A DNA stretch of 64,000 bases from Papaver somniferum (Eukaryota; Streptophyta; Magnoliopsida; Ranunculales; Papaveraceae). Shown here piece by piece: positions 45,460-57,651 of this stretch (its first letter is position 1; every line of letters starts with the position of its first letter). The DNA lies in NCBI RefSeq assembly GCF_003573695.1, contig NC_039367.1, forward strand, positions 30,032,442 to 30,096,441. The letters run 5' to 3'. The position numbers were made by a program, and so were the translations under genes. The notes beneath the pieces are model-generated. The model saw nothing but the letters and a program-made list of their open reading frames with translations. It was not told where the DNA came from and made no database searches.

Positions 45460-48110
45460 TAATGGGGACATTATGATCTTATTTTTGTCGTATGTTACGA
45501 AGTAGAAAGGTTGGGCAAGTATTCTGCCAAATTGTTGTTGATGTTATTTGTGGTTGTTTGTTTTGGTGTTTTACAATGGAAAGTTCATTTTCTACCTGGT
45601 TTGTTTCCCGGTAGGCATGTCCTATCTCCATCATGGGTATTTGTTGTTGTAGTTCATTGATTTCCGTTAGCATGATATGTAACTACCAAGGTTAGTTTAT
45701 TTTTTGTTGTTCTAGTTGTATTAATGATTTCGAGTCTGCCGAAAACCATACACTTTTCCTTTATTATTGAACTATTATTCTTGTTGCTAGTAGAAGACCC
45801 CATGTATTTGTTGTTATTATGTTGCCTAAAGGTGTTGTCATTGCTAGTATTAGTTGTCCATTTTTGTTACTGCATATTGAAAAATCCGGGGTTTAATAAA
45901 CACACCCAATATTTCGATTAGCAATTTGTACGGGATAACTCCAATATACTTTTAAGAGAATCAACTAGACGGTAAGATTCAATCTTAATAAAAGTATATC
46001 AGAGAGTTATATCTCTCTTTCTCGATTCAATACTTACTCAAGCAAATAGAAATCTACGACTCTAATTGAATACAAGAGAAATCACTTGAAAGGTACCAAA
46101 GACCAATGTTCAAGTATCAATCAATTTCAATCAACAACCAAAGGTTGGATTTCCAAATTGATTGAATCGACGCACAACCTGTGATATTCCAATTATATAA
46201 CAAAACATAATGCGGAAAAGAAATAACTCAGACACCAGAAGTTTTGTTAACGAGGAAACCGCAAATGCAGAAAAACCCCGGGACCTAGTCCATATTGAAC
46301 ATACACTTTATTAAGCCGCTACAGACACTAGCCTACTACAAACTAACTTCGTTCTGGGCTGTAGTTGAACCCCAATCAATCTCACACTGATCCAAGGTAC
46401 AGTTGCGCTCCTACGTCTCTGATCCCAGCAGGATACTACGCACTTGATTACCTTAGCTGATCTCACCCACAACTAACAGTTGCTACGACCCAAAGTCGAA
46501 GACTTTAATAAGCAAATTTGTACCACACAGAAAAGTCTACGGTAATAGATAAATTCGTCTCCCACAGAAATACCTATGAGTTTTTGTTCCGTTTTTTGAT
46601 AAATCAAGGTGAACATGAACCAATTGATAAACCAGACTTTTATTCCCGAAGAACAGCTCAGTATTATCAATCACCTCACAATAATCTAAATCGTATGACG
46701 GCGAAACTAGATATTGTGGAATCACAAACGATGAGACGAAGATGTTTGTGACTTCTTTTATATCTTTCTTATCAGAGAAATCAATCTCAATCCAATCTTA
46801 CGATTGTACTTAGTACGATAGAAACATCAAGATCAGATCATACAACTACAAGGAAAGTAGTATCGGTATGGCTTCACAATCCCAATGAAGTCTTCAAGTC
46901 ATTAACCTACAGGGTCTTGGTAGAAACCTAAGGTTAAAGGATAATTGACTCAAGTCATTAACCAACAGGGTCTCTGTAGAAATCTAAGGTTAAATGATAA
47001 TTGACTCTAGCTAGTACAACTAGTATCACACAGGAGGTGTGGGGATTAGATTTCCCAGTTTCTAGAGTTCTCCCTTATAATAGTCTTTGAAATCAGGGTT
47101 TGCAATCAATGTTAGCTTACTAACAAAGCATTCAATATTCACCGTTAGATGAAAACCTGATTAGATTCAAGCTAATATCTTTCAACTGTTATATCAAAAA
47201 TTAGATTGTTACACACAAATGAAATGCACGTTTATTTAGGTTTGTGTAACCATACCCAAACATGTACACATAGTTGGTTCAACAGTAGTTAACCAAATGG
47301 TTAGCCATATGAGCACTTTCATATCAACCATATTCTTCTTTACCATAACTAGTTCAAATGACTCAAATGAACTAGTTAGAGAGTTGTTTAATTTCTTAGA
47401 TCTTATAGAAGTATACAGGACTCAAATGACTTATAGTTTTGATCACTAATATTAACAAACATGCTTGAGATAGCAACGCATGCGAGTTCGACAGAGCAGT
47501 GCTCTAACATATATGATGGCTGCTCCTGCCGGACCAGGATTTTTTATTGCTCCGTCAGTGTTGATTTTTATCCAGTTCTCTGGTGGTGCTTCCCATCCCA
47601 CTAGTATTGTTATTGTTGAATTTTTCGTACTAGTGTGACTCGAAATTGGTGGTAGCTCCGCGTAGATATGGAGAAGATGTTGTTTAGCCAACTGTATTCT
47701 TCAAACATTACATTAATAATTTGAGTTACCTGAATAGGTGAGTGGATTTGTTTCCTGTATACGCTGCGTTCCTTTCTATCCAAATGTACCATATTGTGAA
47801 GCTGGAGAGAGCTTTGGTTGTGTGTTGAAGCTTTTTGTTGAGTTCCTCTTGGATATTTGACGGAGGTTGTAGTTGTTGTATGCTAATTTGGTTTTTCCGG
47901 GTATTTGGTTGTTTTGGGTGGAAAAAGTGTGGATATAAGGAGATGAGTTGCTATGCTGTTTTTGGATGACTGCATTGGAATAAAATATGGTTGGTTGTTT
48001 TAGGTGATATCATGCGAGTTGGACAAAGATTGGGGGATGTACTATATATGTATGCTAGGGTTCTAAGGTTCGTAATCCTTCAATACAGTTTGGGGCTACG
48101 TTTAAGGAAT
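45460..48110 (-). pseudogene. Decayed L1-type LINE 3' part (minus strand), split by a solo LTR
   Basis: The minus strand reads pieces of a zf-RVT/RNase H tail. MVHLDRKERSVYRKQIHSPI and VTQIINVMFEEY lie near 47790-47690. PPENWIKINTDGAIKNPGPA lies near 47570-47515, the RNase H start with its first Asp. After the solo LTR (45878-47509), KSVWFSADSKSL-like residues follow. MMEIGHAYRETNQVENELSI (about 45640-45590) matches the usual HxxREANxxADxLA end. The element reads in opposite orientation to the LINE at 42830-45445, so the two are tail to tail. The 5' end near 48110 is approximate. Confidence 0.72.
45878..47509 (-). mobile_element. Solo LTR (copy C) of the 49-62 kb element family, minus orientation
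   Basis: 1,632 bp. On the minus strand it starts tgttagagcactgctctg and ends gatttttca. Flanking 5-mers are catat (45873-45877) and tatat (47510-47514), a 4/5 match, so a TSD with one later change is likely. It lies within the RNase H of a minus-strand LINE. It lacks some segments present in the 2.4-kb copies. Confidence 0.82.
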
Positions 48111-49006
48111 CATGCTCGGAAAGCATGTGTAACAAGACAAATCGATGTGGATTTTCCTGGTGAGAAGTAAAGTTTTAGGACTTGGTCACTGCGTTACGAG
48201 TGGAAAATCATAAGTTTCGTCCTGGACAGCCTCGTTCCATAGACAAAATTTCGGGCTGTCGTATCTTCTTTTCCAATTGGATTAAGCTGGGAAGCAAGAG
48301 CAACACTATTCTTTTTTGATAATAGTTTTTACTAAATCAGATATTACCCAACTATCATGACTATTCTTTCAATTGTTTTTGCTATCTACCGTCTCTTGTA
48401 TGTTAGATTACTCATAAAGTTGGGTCAACGTTAAGTACTTGTTAGAGGATCCATTTCCCCCACATTAACCGAAGGACTAACCATGTAAGCCAATGAAGGG
48501 GTAGAAAATGAAAGTTAAATTTTAAGGTAAAAAACACAAGATCTATGTTAAATCACCTTGATTAATCTTGTTGTGAAGATTTTTAAAGAAAATTAGTATT
48601 AATTAGAATTGTAGATTAATCTCGTTGTGGAGTTTTTTTAAAGAAAATTAATATTAATTAGAATTATAAATTAATCTTAATTAAATGAAAGTTATCCTGT
48701 AATGTGATTTGTGGGAGGAAGTATAGATTAAGGTTTGAACTGGGTTAATCTGAATTAAAATTTAATTTGGATTCAAAGAAAAATTAGGATTTACTTTAAT
48801 CTAGGGGAAGAAGTAGAACTTAATTATTAAGGGAAAATAAAGGCGTATTTAGTTTTTAACTCAATTAAGGATCCTATGACGCTGGTAGAATGACACTATT
48901 TTGATATTATGATGCCATTTTTTTAATGAAATTCAAACGATAATCAAATTAAAGCTATGTTGCCTGGATCAGACATGGGACACAGTTACGACAAGAGAAG
49001 GCACGG
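48111..49006. other. Unassigned AT-rich sequence with a short tandem repeat
   Basis: No gene is recognised. Two copies of a 54-bp unit (48562-48615 and 48616-48670, ttaatcttgttgtgaag type) are present. The last 60 bp (gttgcctggatcagacatgg onward) continue, after the TSD, at 62664 and look like a piece of a GGGACACGG-type plant repeat. Confidence 0.5.
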
Positions 49007-50165
49007 TGTTAGAGCATTGCTCGGTCGAACTCGCATGCGTTGCTATCTCAAGCATGTTTGTCAATATTAGTGATCAAAACTATATGTCTTGATTTCTAGT
49101 GTACTTATGACTAAGTCTCGGTCTAGGATAGTCAAGTATAGTTGAAGCTCCAGACTCCATGGCGATCATCTTACGAAGATGAAGAACTACTCGAGGAACC
49201 TATGGAACTTCATCAGACTAAAAGGTATGTGGAGACTGGAACTTATCTATCACTCAAAAGTCTATTCTATCTCATGTTCTTGAGACAAAGTCGTTTAAGT
49301 GTGATAGTTTTCATATATACACATTTGCTATTTTGAGACGTTTACTCGCCTATCTTTTTCTCGAAATATGTGTTGGTAAGCTTTTGCTTTAACCATTTTC
49401 ATCTTTACCCGTTACGAAAGTCATGATGACGTTTCAATCTTGAAAATAGCTTTGATGACGATAGTCGTGAATAACGATTTTTATAACATTATAAAAGAAT
49501 GTTTCAATGATTTAAATGTGGAGTTGAGATTACCATCTATGGATATAAGCATATATAGTGTGTTCGCTCATTAGTGTATAAATCCATGTACCGGAAGCCA
49601 AGTGCGTGCATATGTGTGCATGCGGTATTGGTGAAGGAGACAGGTTGGGTACGCGTACTGGCGGAAATTTTTCACCGAAAATTTCTGCTGAGTTTGTAGT
49701 TTGCAAATTTGTAAACCATGGAAGTTTTTGAACCGAAAATTTCTGCTGAGTTTGTAAACTCAAATCCAGTAGCTAAGGTACGCATACCCGTACGCATTTT
49801 CAAGCTGGTGATATCTCAAATCAGTAGTTCATGAACTTAAAATAATAAATTATAAGGAATGCAATCCTTGCAAACTGTGGCTATATTGTTCATGAATTGA
49901 TTCAAGTGGATCAAACCGATTTTGTTTCAATTTTGTCTATAAATAAATACCTAAGCAATTGAATAACTCTATCAACTAGTTCTTATGAGTTATTTGAACT
50001 AGTTATGAGAAATATGAATACGGTTAATATGAAAGTGCTCATATGGCTAACTATTCGTGAATCAACTAAGAGTACACGTTTAGGTACGGTTACTCAAACC
50101 TAAATGAATGCATTTCATTTGTGTGTGTGACAAGCTAAGTTTCAAGCTAACGGTTGAAAGATATT

Positions 50166-50270
50166 TATTTTTTTTGATCGGTAAAGAATTTGATGATAGA
50201 GATTTTCGAACTCATGTCGCTGGTATCATCACCTAGAGACTTTACCATTGTACTACAGTGGCACCGGAAA
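50166..50270 (-). mobile_element. tRNA-derived SINE in LTR copy A
   Basis: This 105-bp segment is missing from the equivalent place in copy B (61405-61420). It is flanked by a 15-bp direct repeat (cggttgaaagatatt at 50151-50165, cggttaaaagatatt at 50271-50285). On the minus strand it starts tttccggtgccactgtag, has box-A-like tgtagtacaatggtaaag and box-B-like gagttcgaaaatc, and ends ccgatcaaaaaaaataaa. A tRNA-like head, an A-rich tail and a long TSD are the SINE signature. The internal promoter would be read by RNA polymerase III. Confidence 0.8.
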
Positions 50271-50375
50271 CGGTTAAAAGATATTAGCTTGGTTGAATCA
50301 GGTTTTTCATCTAACGGTGAATATTGAAGGCTTTGTTACCAATGTAACTTAGATTGCAAACCCTGATTTGAAAAC

Positions 50376-50383
50376 TATATAAA
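50376..50383 (+). promoter_or_regulatory. TATA box of LTR copy A
   Basis: aaaactatataaaggagac is identical to copy B (61512-61519), about 1.15 kb before the LTR end. Confidence 0.7.
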
Positions 50384-51528
50384 GGAGACATCTAGCATCT
50401 GGAAAAACTAATCCCCACACCTCTTGTGTGATACTAGTTGGTTTGCTAGAGCCGATTCTCCTTTAACCTTAGGTTTCTTCTCGAGACCCTGTAGGTTAAC
50501 GACTGAAATACTTCATTGGGATTGTGAATCCAGACAAAACTACCTTTCTTGTAGTTGAGTGATCTGATCTTGCCATCTTCTATCGTACGAGTTCAGTTGA
50601 ATAATTAGCTTGAGATTATATCTCCGATAGGGCAAGAAAAAAAGAAATCACAAACATCTTCGTCTCATCGTTTGTGATTCCACAATATCTAGTTTCGCTA
50701 CCATAGGATTTAGATTATTGTGAGGTGATTGATAATACTAGGTTGTTCTTCGGGAATATAAGTCTGGGTTATCAATTAGTTCCTATTCACCCGATTTATC
50801 AAAAGATGGAACAAAAACTCTTGGGTATTTCTGTGGGAGACATATTTATTCAATTCTATAGACTTTTCTGTGTGAGATAGATTTATCTATCAAGTCTTCG
50901 ACTTTGGGTCATAGCAACTCTTAGTTGTGGGTGAGATCAACTAAGGGAATCAAGTGCGTAGTATCCTGTTGGGATCTGAGACGTAAGGAGCGCAACTGTA
51001 CCTTGAATCAGTGTGAGATTGATTAGGGTTCAACTACAGTCCAGACCGAAGTTAGTTTGTAGTAGGCTAGTGTCTGTAACGTCTTAATACAGTATGGTGT
51101 TCAATCTAGACTAGGTCCCGGGGTTTTTCTGCATTTGCGGTTCCCTTGTTAACAAAATTTCTGGTGTCTGTGTTATTTCTATTCCGCATAATATTTTGTT
51201 ACATAATTGAAATATCACAGGTTGTGCGTTAAGATCAATCAATTAGAATATCCAACCTTTGGTTGTTGATTTAAATTGATTGACACTTGGATATTGGTCT
51301 TTGGTACCATCCAAGTTTATCTCTCTAGTATTTGATAAAGACTCGCAGATTCCCATTTGCTTGAGTAAAGATCAAATCGAGAGATTGAGATATTAAATCT
51401 TTGATATACTTTTATCTACATTGAGTTTGACTGTCTAGTTGATTCTCTAGAAAGTATATTGGAGTTAGTCCATACAGATTGTTAATCGAAATATTGGGTG
51501 AGGTTTTTAGACCCACGCTTTTTTCAAT

Positions 51529-51540
51529 TGGTATCAGAGC
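51529..51540 (+). promoter_or_regulatory. Primer-binding site, initiator-Met tRNA type
   Basis: tggtatcagagc starts two bases after the LTR. This is the standard plant PBS complementary to the 3' end of initiator Met tRNA. Confidence 0.92.
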
Positions 51541-51584
51541 ATGCAAACACGTTAAATACCTTATAAGTCTGTGTTTGTAGCGAT

Positions 51585-53082
51585 ATGATTAAGGATGAGT
51601 CTATCTCTAATAACGTATCAGTTCTGAAATTACCAGATGATTCTAAAATCTTGGATTCACCTGAGAGAACTGTCACATATAAGTCAATATCTAAACATTC
51701 TTTTGATGTAAAAACTGTTGATTGGGAAACTCTCCTAGAAGAACAGTTGGATGAACTTTATGATGAAGGTGATTTAGATATTGATAGAGATGTTGATGAG
51801 GAAGTCTCAGAGTATGTTAAGATTTTGGATTCGTGGAATATGAAGAAGATTACAACTTCTCATGTCTCACCTCTTCTGACTCCTCTCTGTCGAGAAAATA
51901 AGAAATTGAGAAGATGTTACGCAGGTGTTTATTTTTCGAATCGTTCTAACGAATCGATACTCAAGGATTCTGAGGAAAACCTACATATGAAGTCACTTGA
52001 ATGTGGTAATCTTTATCAAAATTTCTTTTTGTTGGAAGATAAACTTGCAGAATCTGAAGCAAGGTTTAACTCTCAACAAATTAGTTTTGATGATAGAGAA
52101 AGTGCTTGTCTCACTCGAGAAAAACGCCTTGAGGATGATTTAGTTGCTGCTCTTGATAAAATCAAGATGTTGGAAGATGACTTAAAAAAGTTCAATACTA
52201 GTTCAAGCAAATTAACCACTATGCTAGGAGAAAGTAAAAATCATCGTGATACACAAGTATTGGGCTATAAGGGAATAGATGCTCCAAGTATTAGCAAAGA
52301 GGTAAAATTTGTCAAGGCTAGTGATTCTTCTCAACAAAAGGTTTCCACTGATGGAAAAAGTGAAATACCTTCACCGGAAATTAAGGTTCGAAAGAGAAAA
52401 GTATATCAACCTCCAAAGTCAGCACATACGGATCGAGGTAAGAACATTCCTTATGTTTTTCCACTATTGCGGAAATAAAGGTCACCTAGAAAGGAGATAT
52501 CGTTTCTGTATAAGGAATGAGAAACTTCATGATGTTCTTGTTTGGGCATCACAAGAAGTTGTGAAACTAAGATCATATGTTAAGGCTAATCCCCTTAATG
52601 CTACAGGTTGTAACTGTCCAACCTTTAGGCAAAGGAATCGTTGTTGTGATAAATCTATTTTTGCCTATAAACGTCGTACTAATCCTTTTCACAATCGTAA
52701 TGGTTATCAAAAGGATAAATTCGTAAAGAAGAAGACAAGATCCGATGTTCCCAGTTGGAGAAAGACTAACTTGCAAAAAAATAGTAAATCCAATCCTCTT
52801 TCGAGAAATCTTGAAGAGAGTAACGGGAAGAAGGTTCCGGTTGCTTCTAAATGCACTCATAAGTGGGTTACAAAGAAAGTCAATGACACTTTGAGTGTGA
52901 AAATGAATGATCTCCCAGAAAATTCCATGACTATGGAGAAGGAAGTATCCATGATGTTGGAACTTAAAGAGTTCTTTGGAAACATGGATTTGGATGTGAA
53001 AGGTTCTAAAAGTGATCTCGTTCATGATAATACAAAAATAACTTGTGGTGAGCAAGACATTTTTCACCTCAACACAACTTGA
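51585..53082 (+). pseudogene. Gag-like protein of the large element, frameshifted
   Basis: Frame 1 (51585-52478, 297 codons) is acidic. It has heptad-like coiled-coil stretches (LEDKLAESEARFNS near residue 150; LEDDLVAALDKIKMLEDDLK near 185-205) and a basic tail EIKVRKRKVYQPPKSAHTDR. The frame then shifts by +1: the overlapping frame 52309-53082 gives FHYCGNKGHLERRYRF, a zinc knuckle with its first and last Cys changed (FX2CX4HX4Y). VWASQEVVKLRSYVKANPLN and CTHKWVTKKVN follow, a piece that in related copia Gag-Pol sits before the integrase. So capsid-type sequence is kept while catalytic domains are missing. It likely needed a partner element. Confidence 0.7.
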
Positions 53083-54326
53083 GTGTGTTTTAAGTGCACC
53101 CTCACCAAGGAATGCCATGTTATGTATACGGTGAGGGTAGCACAAAAATTGGGGCGCACAGATTGTTTAGTAAGGCTGTAGAATTCAATTGGATTCATCT
53201 AAAAAGGTATGTCTATAAACTTGAGAAAGATTTGTGCTTTTATTTGCTTAGAGAACTTATAATGATTCACGTACCTTTCTTATCGTTCTTTTCTACCTAA
53301 CTTGATCTGTGTTTAAGGTTCTTAAATGTTTAGGTTTGAAAATAATAGTTCAGGATGTTTGGACTACATGGTACACATATCAGGTATGCGTAACATCATT
53401 TAAAATCAAAATCCATGGGTTTAGGTATGCGTACTCGTTTGCATACTGCTCCAGGATACGAAAATTCGTTTGCAAACCCGTATGCATACTTGACGTCAAT
53501 ATTCGGTAAATTTGTTTTGGCCGTAACTTCTTCGTCCGAACTCGGAATGACCTCATTCTTTTTGCATTCTCTTTCTATTTGAATTATCTTTAAAATGGTG
53601 ATGAGAAATCCTAAATGTGAATGAGTTGTGGTTGGTCTTTGTCCCATATCTTATTTTTGAGTGTTTTGCTCCGTTTCGTCGCACTTGTTCTGCTGGACTT
53701 GGGCAATTGGATTCTTGGAGTAATTCTCTTATAAGCTCATTTGTAGCTTTTAAAAGAATGGTGTTTGTGAATCACAAAGAAGTAAATTCAAGAATGGGTA
53801 GTAGTATGCATTGCTATGGGATTCTTGAATGTTCACAATCATCTTATGTGAACTATGATGCATGGTCTTTAATGACTTTGTATGTTCTTCTTTGTTAAGA
53901 AAATCTTTTTATACGCTTTTGTTAACCATTCTTGGTGTACATCCGTGCGAAAAAAGATTGATTCTACCTTCTAAGGACAAAGATTGATTTTTGCAGTATT
54001 AATCTTTATGGTTTTATATATTTCAATATGTTATGGGATATGTGTGTTTGCGTCCGTGAACGATTATTGTCCTGTACGATGTCAAAAATTATCTCGTTTA
54101 TATGTCGATATGCATGTATTGATACAAGAATGAATGAACTTTTGACAAACAAAAGTTAAGCCTATTATGTCAATTATTTGATGGAAGATAAGTTAAAATC
54201 TTTTGTTTACAAGGATTATGTCTATTGTATGTCGTTATGCAAATAGTGATGGAAAATAGAATGAACCCTTGCATATATCACAGTATTGATCTTCCATGAT
54301 CCATATTTTATGTATATACTATGTGG
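53083..54326 (+). other. Internal region of the large element without recognised coding
   Basis: Short frames only. The segment 53390-53500 repeats ggtatgcgtactcg and cccgtatgcatac phrases like those in the LTRs. Confidence 0.5.
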
Positions 54327-54331
54327 CTCCA

Positions 54332-54635
54332 TGATGCAGTAGACGAGCTGGCCTTGGCCTATTTGGAAGTCTGAGACCCAACATTGGTTAAGTTGCAGAA
54401 ATAGAGTTTTCCCGGAGAAGTTTGTTAGTCAGTAACTTTTATTTCGCGTTGTTAGAGTTTACATGTTTATCTTGTTTTAGGTTTATCCTTATCTTTTCTT
54501 AGTTTACAAGTTTAGGTTCTATTTAAGATTATGAACCTATGTTTATTCGGTAGATTTTGATGAATAAGAAGAAAAGATTAAAACTCAAGAGAGTTTGTAT
54601 GTTCAGTTTATGTTTCAATCTATAAACCTGCATCA
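54332..54635 (+). repeat. 5' LTR of G4
   Basis: 304 bp and paired with 59031-59332. Differences include tctgag/tccgag, a three-base gap near ttttcccgg/ttttattccggg, and a short insertion gtttatgtttc. Confidence 0.93.
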
Positions 54636-54638
54636 GTT

Positions 54639-54652
54639 TTGGCGCTAGAACT
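54639..54652 (+). promoter_or_regulatory. Primer-binding site of G4
   Basis: ttggcgctagaact lies a few bases after the LTR, the same core as in the Tat element G3. Confidence 0.75.
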
Positions 54653-54726
54653 AATCACGTCCATGGCTGAGGAAGGGGAGTCGGACGTAGAATGACTACT
54701 TGTGCTAATCCTCATGAAGAGGAGGA

Positions 54727-55601
54727 ATGGAGTATGAGAGGATTACGGAAATCGGACGACAGGTTCAAGTGCTCACCCGTCAGTTGGCTGTTATGCAGGA
54801 ACAACAAGAGCACCATCAACATATAAATAAACAAGAAGAGGAGGATGATGATGAGGAGGAAGACACGTATAATGTCTTCGCTGGTAGTGTGGTGGAAAGT
54901 CAACACACTGCATATCAATACCGTGGTTCCAGGAATTAGGAATCAGGATTGAAAGTTGATATTCCTGACTTCAATGGTAGCTCGCATCCAAATGAATTGA
55001 TTGATTGTATTTGTGTTGTAGAAGAATTTCTGGAGTTTAAAAGGGTTCCAGAAGATCGAAGGGTCTCATTAGTAGCAACGAGGCTCCGTGGAACGGCTGC
55101 ATCGTGGTGGCAGCAGTTGAAATCTCATCGCCAACGACAAGGTAAATCGAAGATTGATTCTTGGGAAAAGCTTAAGAAACATTTGCGTTCTGCTTTCCTT
55201 CCTTTTAATTATACAAGGGAGTTGGATCAACGAACTCAACGATTGAGTCAAGCTGGAAGGCCTATTGATGACTGTACCAAAGAGTTTTATCAGCTGGCAT
55301 CCAGATCTGCTCGAAAGGAAAGCGATGAAGAAATGGTTATATCGGTGGCCTCGATCAGTACTATCAAGACACTTTAAGTTTGTTTAACCATTGGAATGTT
55401 TCGGAGGCACATCAGCGCGGTCTTAGTCTTGAAAGACAGGAATCTCGTCGCAGAGGAAGACATAGTGTGCCTTATGAGAATAGGGCAAGTCCATTTCCTC
55501 CTATTATCTCTGCTAGTCAGCAACAACGGAGTAGCCAACCAAAAGACAAGAGAGAGTTCAAGTGCTACAAATGTGGTGATGCTGGTCATTTTGCGAATTA
55601 A
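54727..55601 (+). pseudogene. G4 gag
   Basis: Frame 54727-54939 gives RQVQVLTRQLAVMQEQQEHH and an acidic run, then a TAG. Frame 54949-55377 gives the gag core: VDIPDFNGSSHPNELIDCIC, TAASWWQQLKSHRQRQ and AFLPFNYTRELDQRTQ. A frame break leads to 55380-55601 with RQESRRRGRHSVPYENRA and a zinc knuckle CYKCGDAGHFAN followed by a TAA where the spacer residue before the last Cys should be. It is otherwise of normal length (about 290 codons). Capsid and RNA-binding role in the intact family. Confidence 0.88.
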
Positions 55602-56530
55602 TGCAAAAAAGTAGATCGCCCCGAGACAGTACGTCCTGGTGGTACTGGAGGGAAAATTTGTTCAATGACGATGTTGGAGAAAGTCATGTCCAGGAAATTA
55701 CCGGGAAACCTATATTTTACAAGGAAGAATGCGAGATTGAAGAACTCTCTGGTGATGTCGGACCATTATTGTTCCTTGGGGGGTCCGGATACGATTGCGG
55801 TGGCGTTGATTTATCTTACACTAAGAGGTCAATGGTAGTACAAAGGGTTTTCTTTACTCCTAAAGAAGAAAACAATGATTGCTGGCTACGCAACAACATA
55901 TGTCATTCAACTTGCACCATTGAAGGTAAAATTTGCTACTTTATTATTGACGATGGAAGTTGTGAAAATGTTATTTCAGCAGAAGTTGTGAACAAGCTCC
56001 ATTTAAGTACTAAAGAACACACTAAGCCGTACAAGCTTTCATGGCTTAAAAGGGGAACTGAGGTAAGTGTTTCTAAGCAATGCTTAGTTCAGTTTTCAAT
56101 TGGTTCTACTTACCAAGATAAAGCTTGGTGTGATGTAGTACCTATGGATGCGTGTCATCTCTTGTTGGGAAGACGTTGGCAATTTGATCGAGATGTTTCT
56201 CATGATGGGAGAAAGAACACTTATTCGTTTGTGTTTGATGCTAAATGTATCATATTATTACCCAAAAAGGATATGTCATTCAATCGCATGCCATCCTTGT
56301 TAACGAGGCAGCAGTTCGAAGAAGAAATGAAGGAGTTAGATGCCGTATATATTTTAATGGGGATGGACAGTGGTAGTGATTTCGATACTCCTGATGCCGT
56401 TAAGCCACTTTCAAAAGAATTTAAAGATGTCTTCCCAATTAACCTGCCTGAACGACTCCCACCATTACGTGGCATTCAACATCAGATTGATTTGTTTCCT
56501 GGTTCTTCCTTACCAAATCGTCCTCATTAA
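55601..56530 (+). pseudogene. G4 protease and start of RT
   Basis: 309 codons. The protease centres on CYFIIDDGSCENVISAEVVN (active-site Asp followed by D-G-S), with YKLSWLKRGTEVSV and WCDVVPMDACHLLLGRRWQF as the C-terminal block. The frame ends LPERLPPLRGIQHQIDLFPG, the start of RT, with a TAA after LPNRPH that separates it from the next frame by one codon. Cleaves the Gag-Pol polyprotein in the intact family. Confidence 0.9.
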
Positions 56531-56533
56531 CGT

Positions 56534-57121
56534 ATGAGCCCTAAAGAACATGAAGAGTTGCAACGACAAGTTATGGAGTTATTAACAAAAGGATTTATTC
56601 AGGAGAGCTTAATTCCTTGTGCTGTTCCGGCATTACTTACACCAAAGAAAAATGGCAGTTGGCAGATGTGTATAGATAGCCGAGAAATCAATAAGATAAG
56701 TATTAAGTATGGGTTCCCAATTCCTCGACTTGACGACTTATTGGATCAATTACACGGAGCTGCAATCTTTAGCAAACTGGATATGAGGAGTGGCTATCAT
56801 CAGATACGCATCAAGCTTAGGGATGAATGGAAGACGACATTCAAGACGCGAGAAGGATTGTATGAATGGTTGGTTATGCCTTTCGTTTTATCAAATGCTC
56901 CTAGCATATTTATGCGAGTGACGAATCAGGTACTAAAACCATTAATTGGAAGGTGTGTTGTTGTCTATTTTGATGATATACTTGTGTATAACACTGATTT
57001 TGAGACTCATCTGACTCACTTGAGGGAGGTACTTACGGCGTTGCGTAGCGAAAAGTTGTACGCAACAACCAAAAAAAATGCTCTTTTTGTACAGATAAGG
57101 TGCTTTTTATTGGTTATGTGA
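56534..57121 (+). pseudogene. G4 reverse transcriptase
   Basis: 195 codons. [40 protein letters not shown] (first Asp), [20 protein letters not shown] (usual G replaced by V in MPFGL) and [12 protein letters not shown] with the catalytic DD (about residues 140-150). A frame break at about 57100 separates the thumb ([14 protein letters not shown]). Confidence 0.92.
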
Positions 57122-57651
57122 TTACCGGAGAAGGACTCAGGGTTTACGAGAGTAAGGTTGATACACTGAAGAGATTTCCTAGTCCTTCCACCCTAACCGA
57201 AGCTCGAAGTTTCCATGGTTTTGCGTCTTTTTATAGGCGTTTTATAAAAGATTTCAGTACCATAATGGCCCCCATTACTGATTGTTTGAAAGGTGGTCGT
57301 TTTATATGGACTGAAGGCGCGGAAGAAAGCTTCAATGATATAAAGCGCAAGCTCATGACAACTACAATATTGTCATTAGAAGACTTCACAAAACCGTTTG
57401 AGGTACACACCGATGCTTCCAAAGTGGGGATAGGAGTTGTTCTTAGCCAACAAGGGAAGCCCGTGGCATATTTTAGTGAGAATCTTCATGGCGCGAAGTT
57501 GTGATACAACACCTATGAGCTTGAGTTCTATGCGGTGGTCCAGACTCTTAAACACTGGCGACATTACCTCATCCACGGTGAGTTTGTTCTTTATACTGAC
57601 CATGATGCACTTAAATATATTGGCCAGCAAAACTCCATCCGGCCAAGACAT
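57100..57651 (+). pseudogene. G4 RT connection and RNase H
   Basis: 57100-57504 gives [20 protein letters not shown] and [20 protein letters not shown] with the first RNase H Asp. A TGA follows LHGAKL. The same frame then gives YNTYELEFYAVVQTLKHWRH (Glu) and, from 57535, FVLYTDHDALKYI (third Asp). Only the single stop interrupts the domain. Confidence 0.9.

Larger units (their letters stand above)
49007..51526 (+). repeat. 5' LTR (copy A) of the large element
   Basis: 2,520 bp. It differs from copy B by an inserted SINE (50166-50285 with TSD) and by lacking a ggtacgcgtaccc-type segment present at 60945-60985. TATA box tatataaa at 50376-50383. Confidence 0.92.

Noticed and set aside
52573..53145. 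190-codon minus-strand frame
   Set aside because: Antisense shadow of the gag knuckle region of the large element; the plus strand shows the recognisable motifs.
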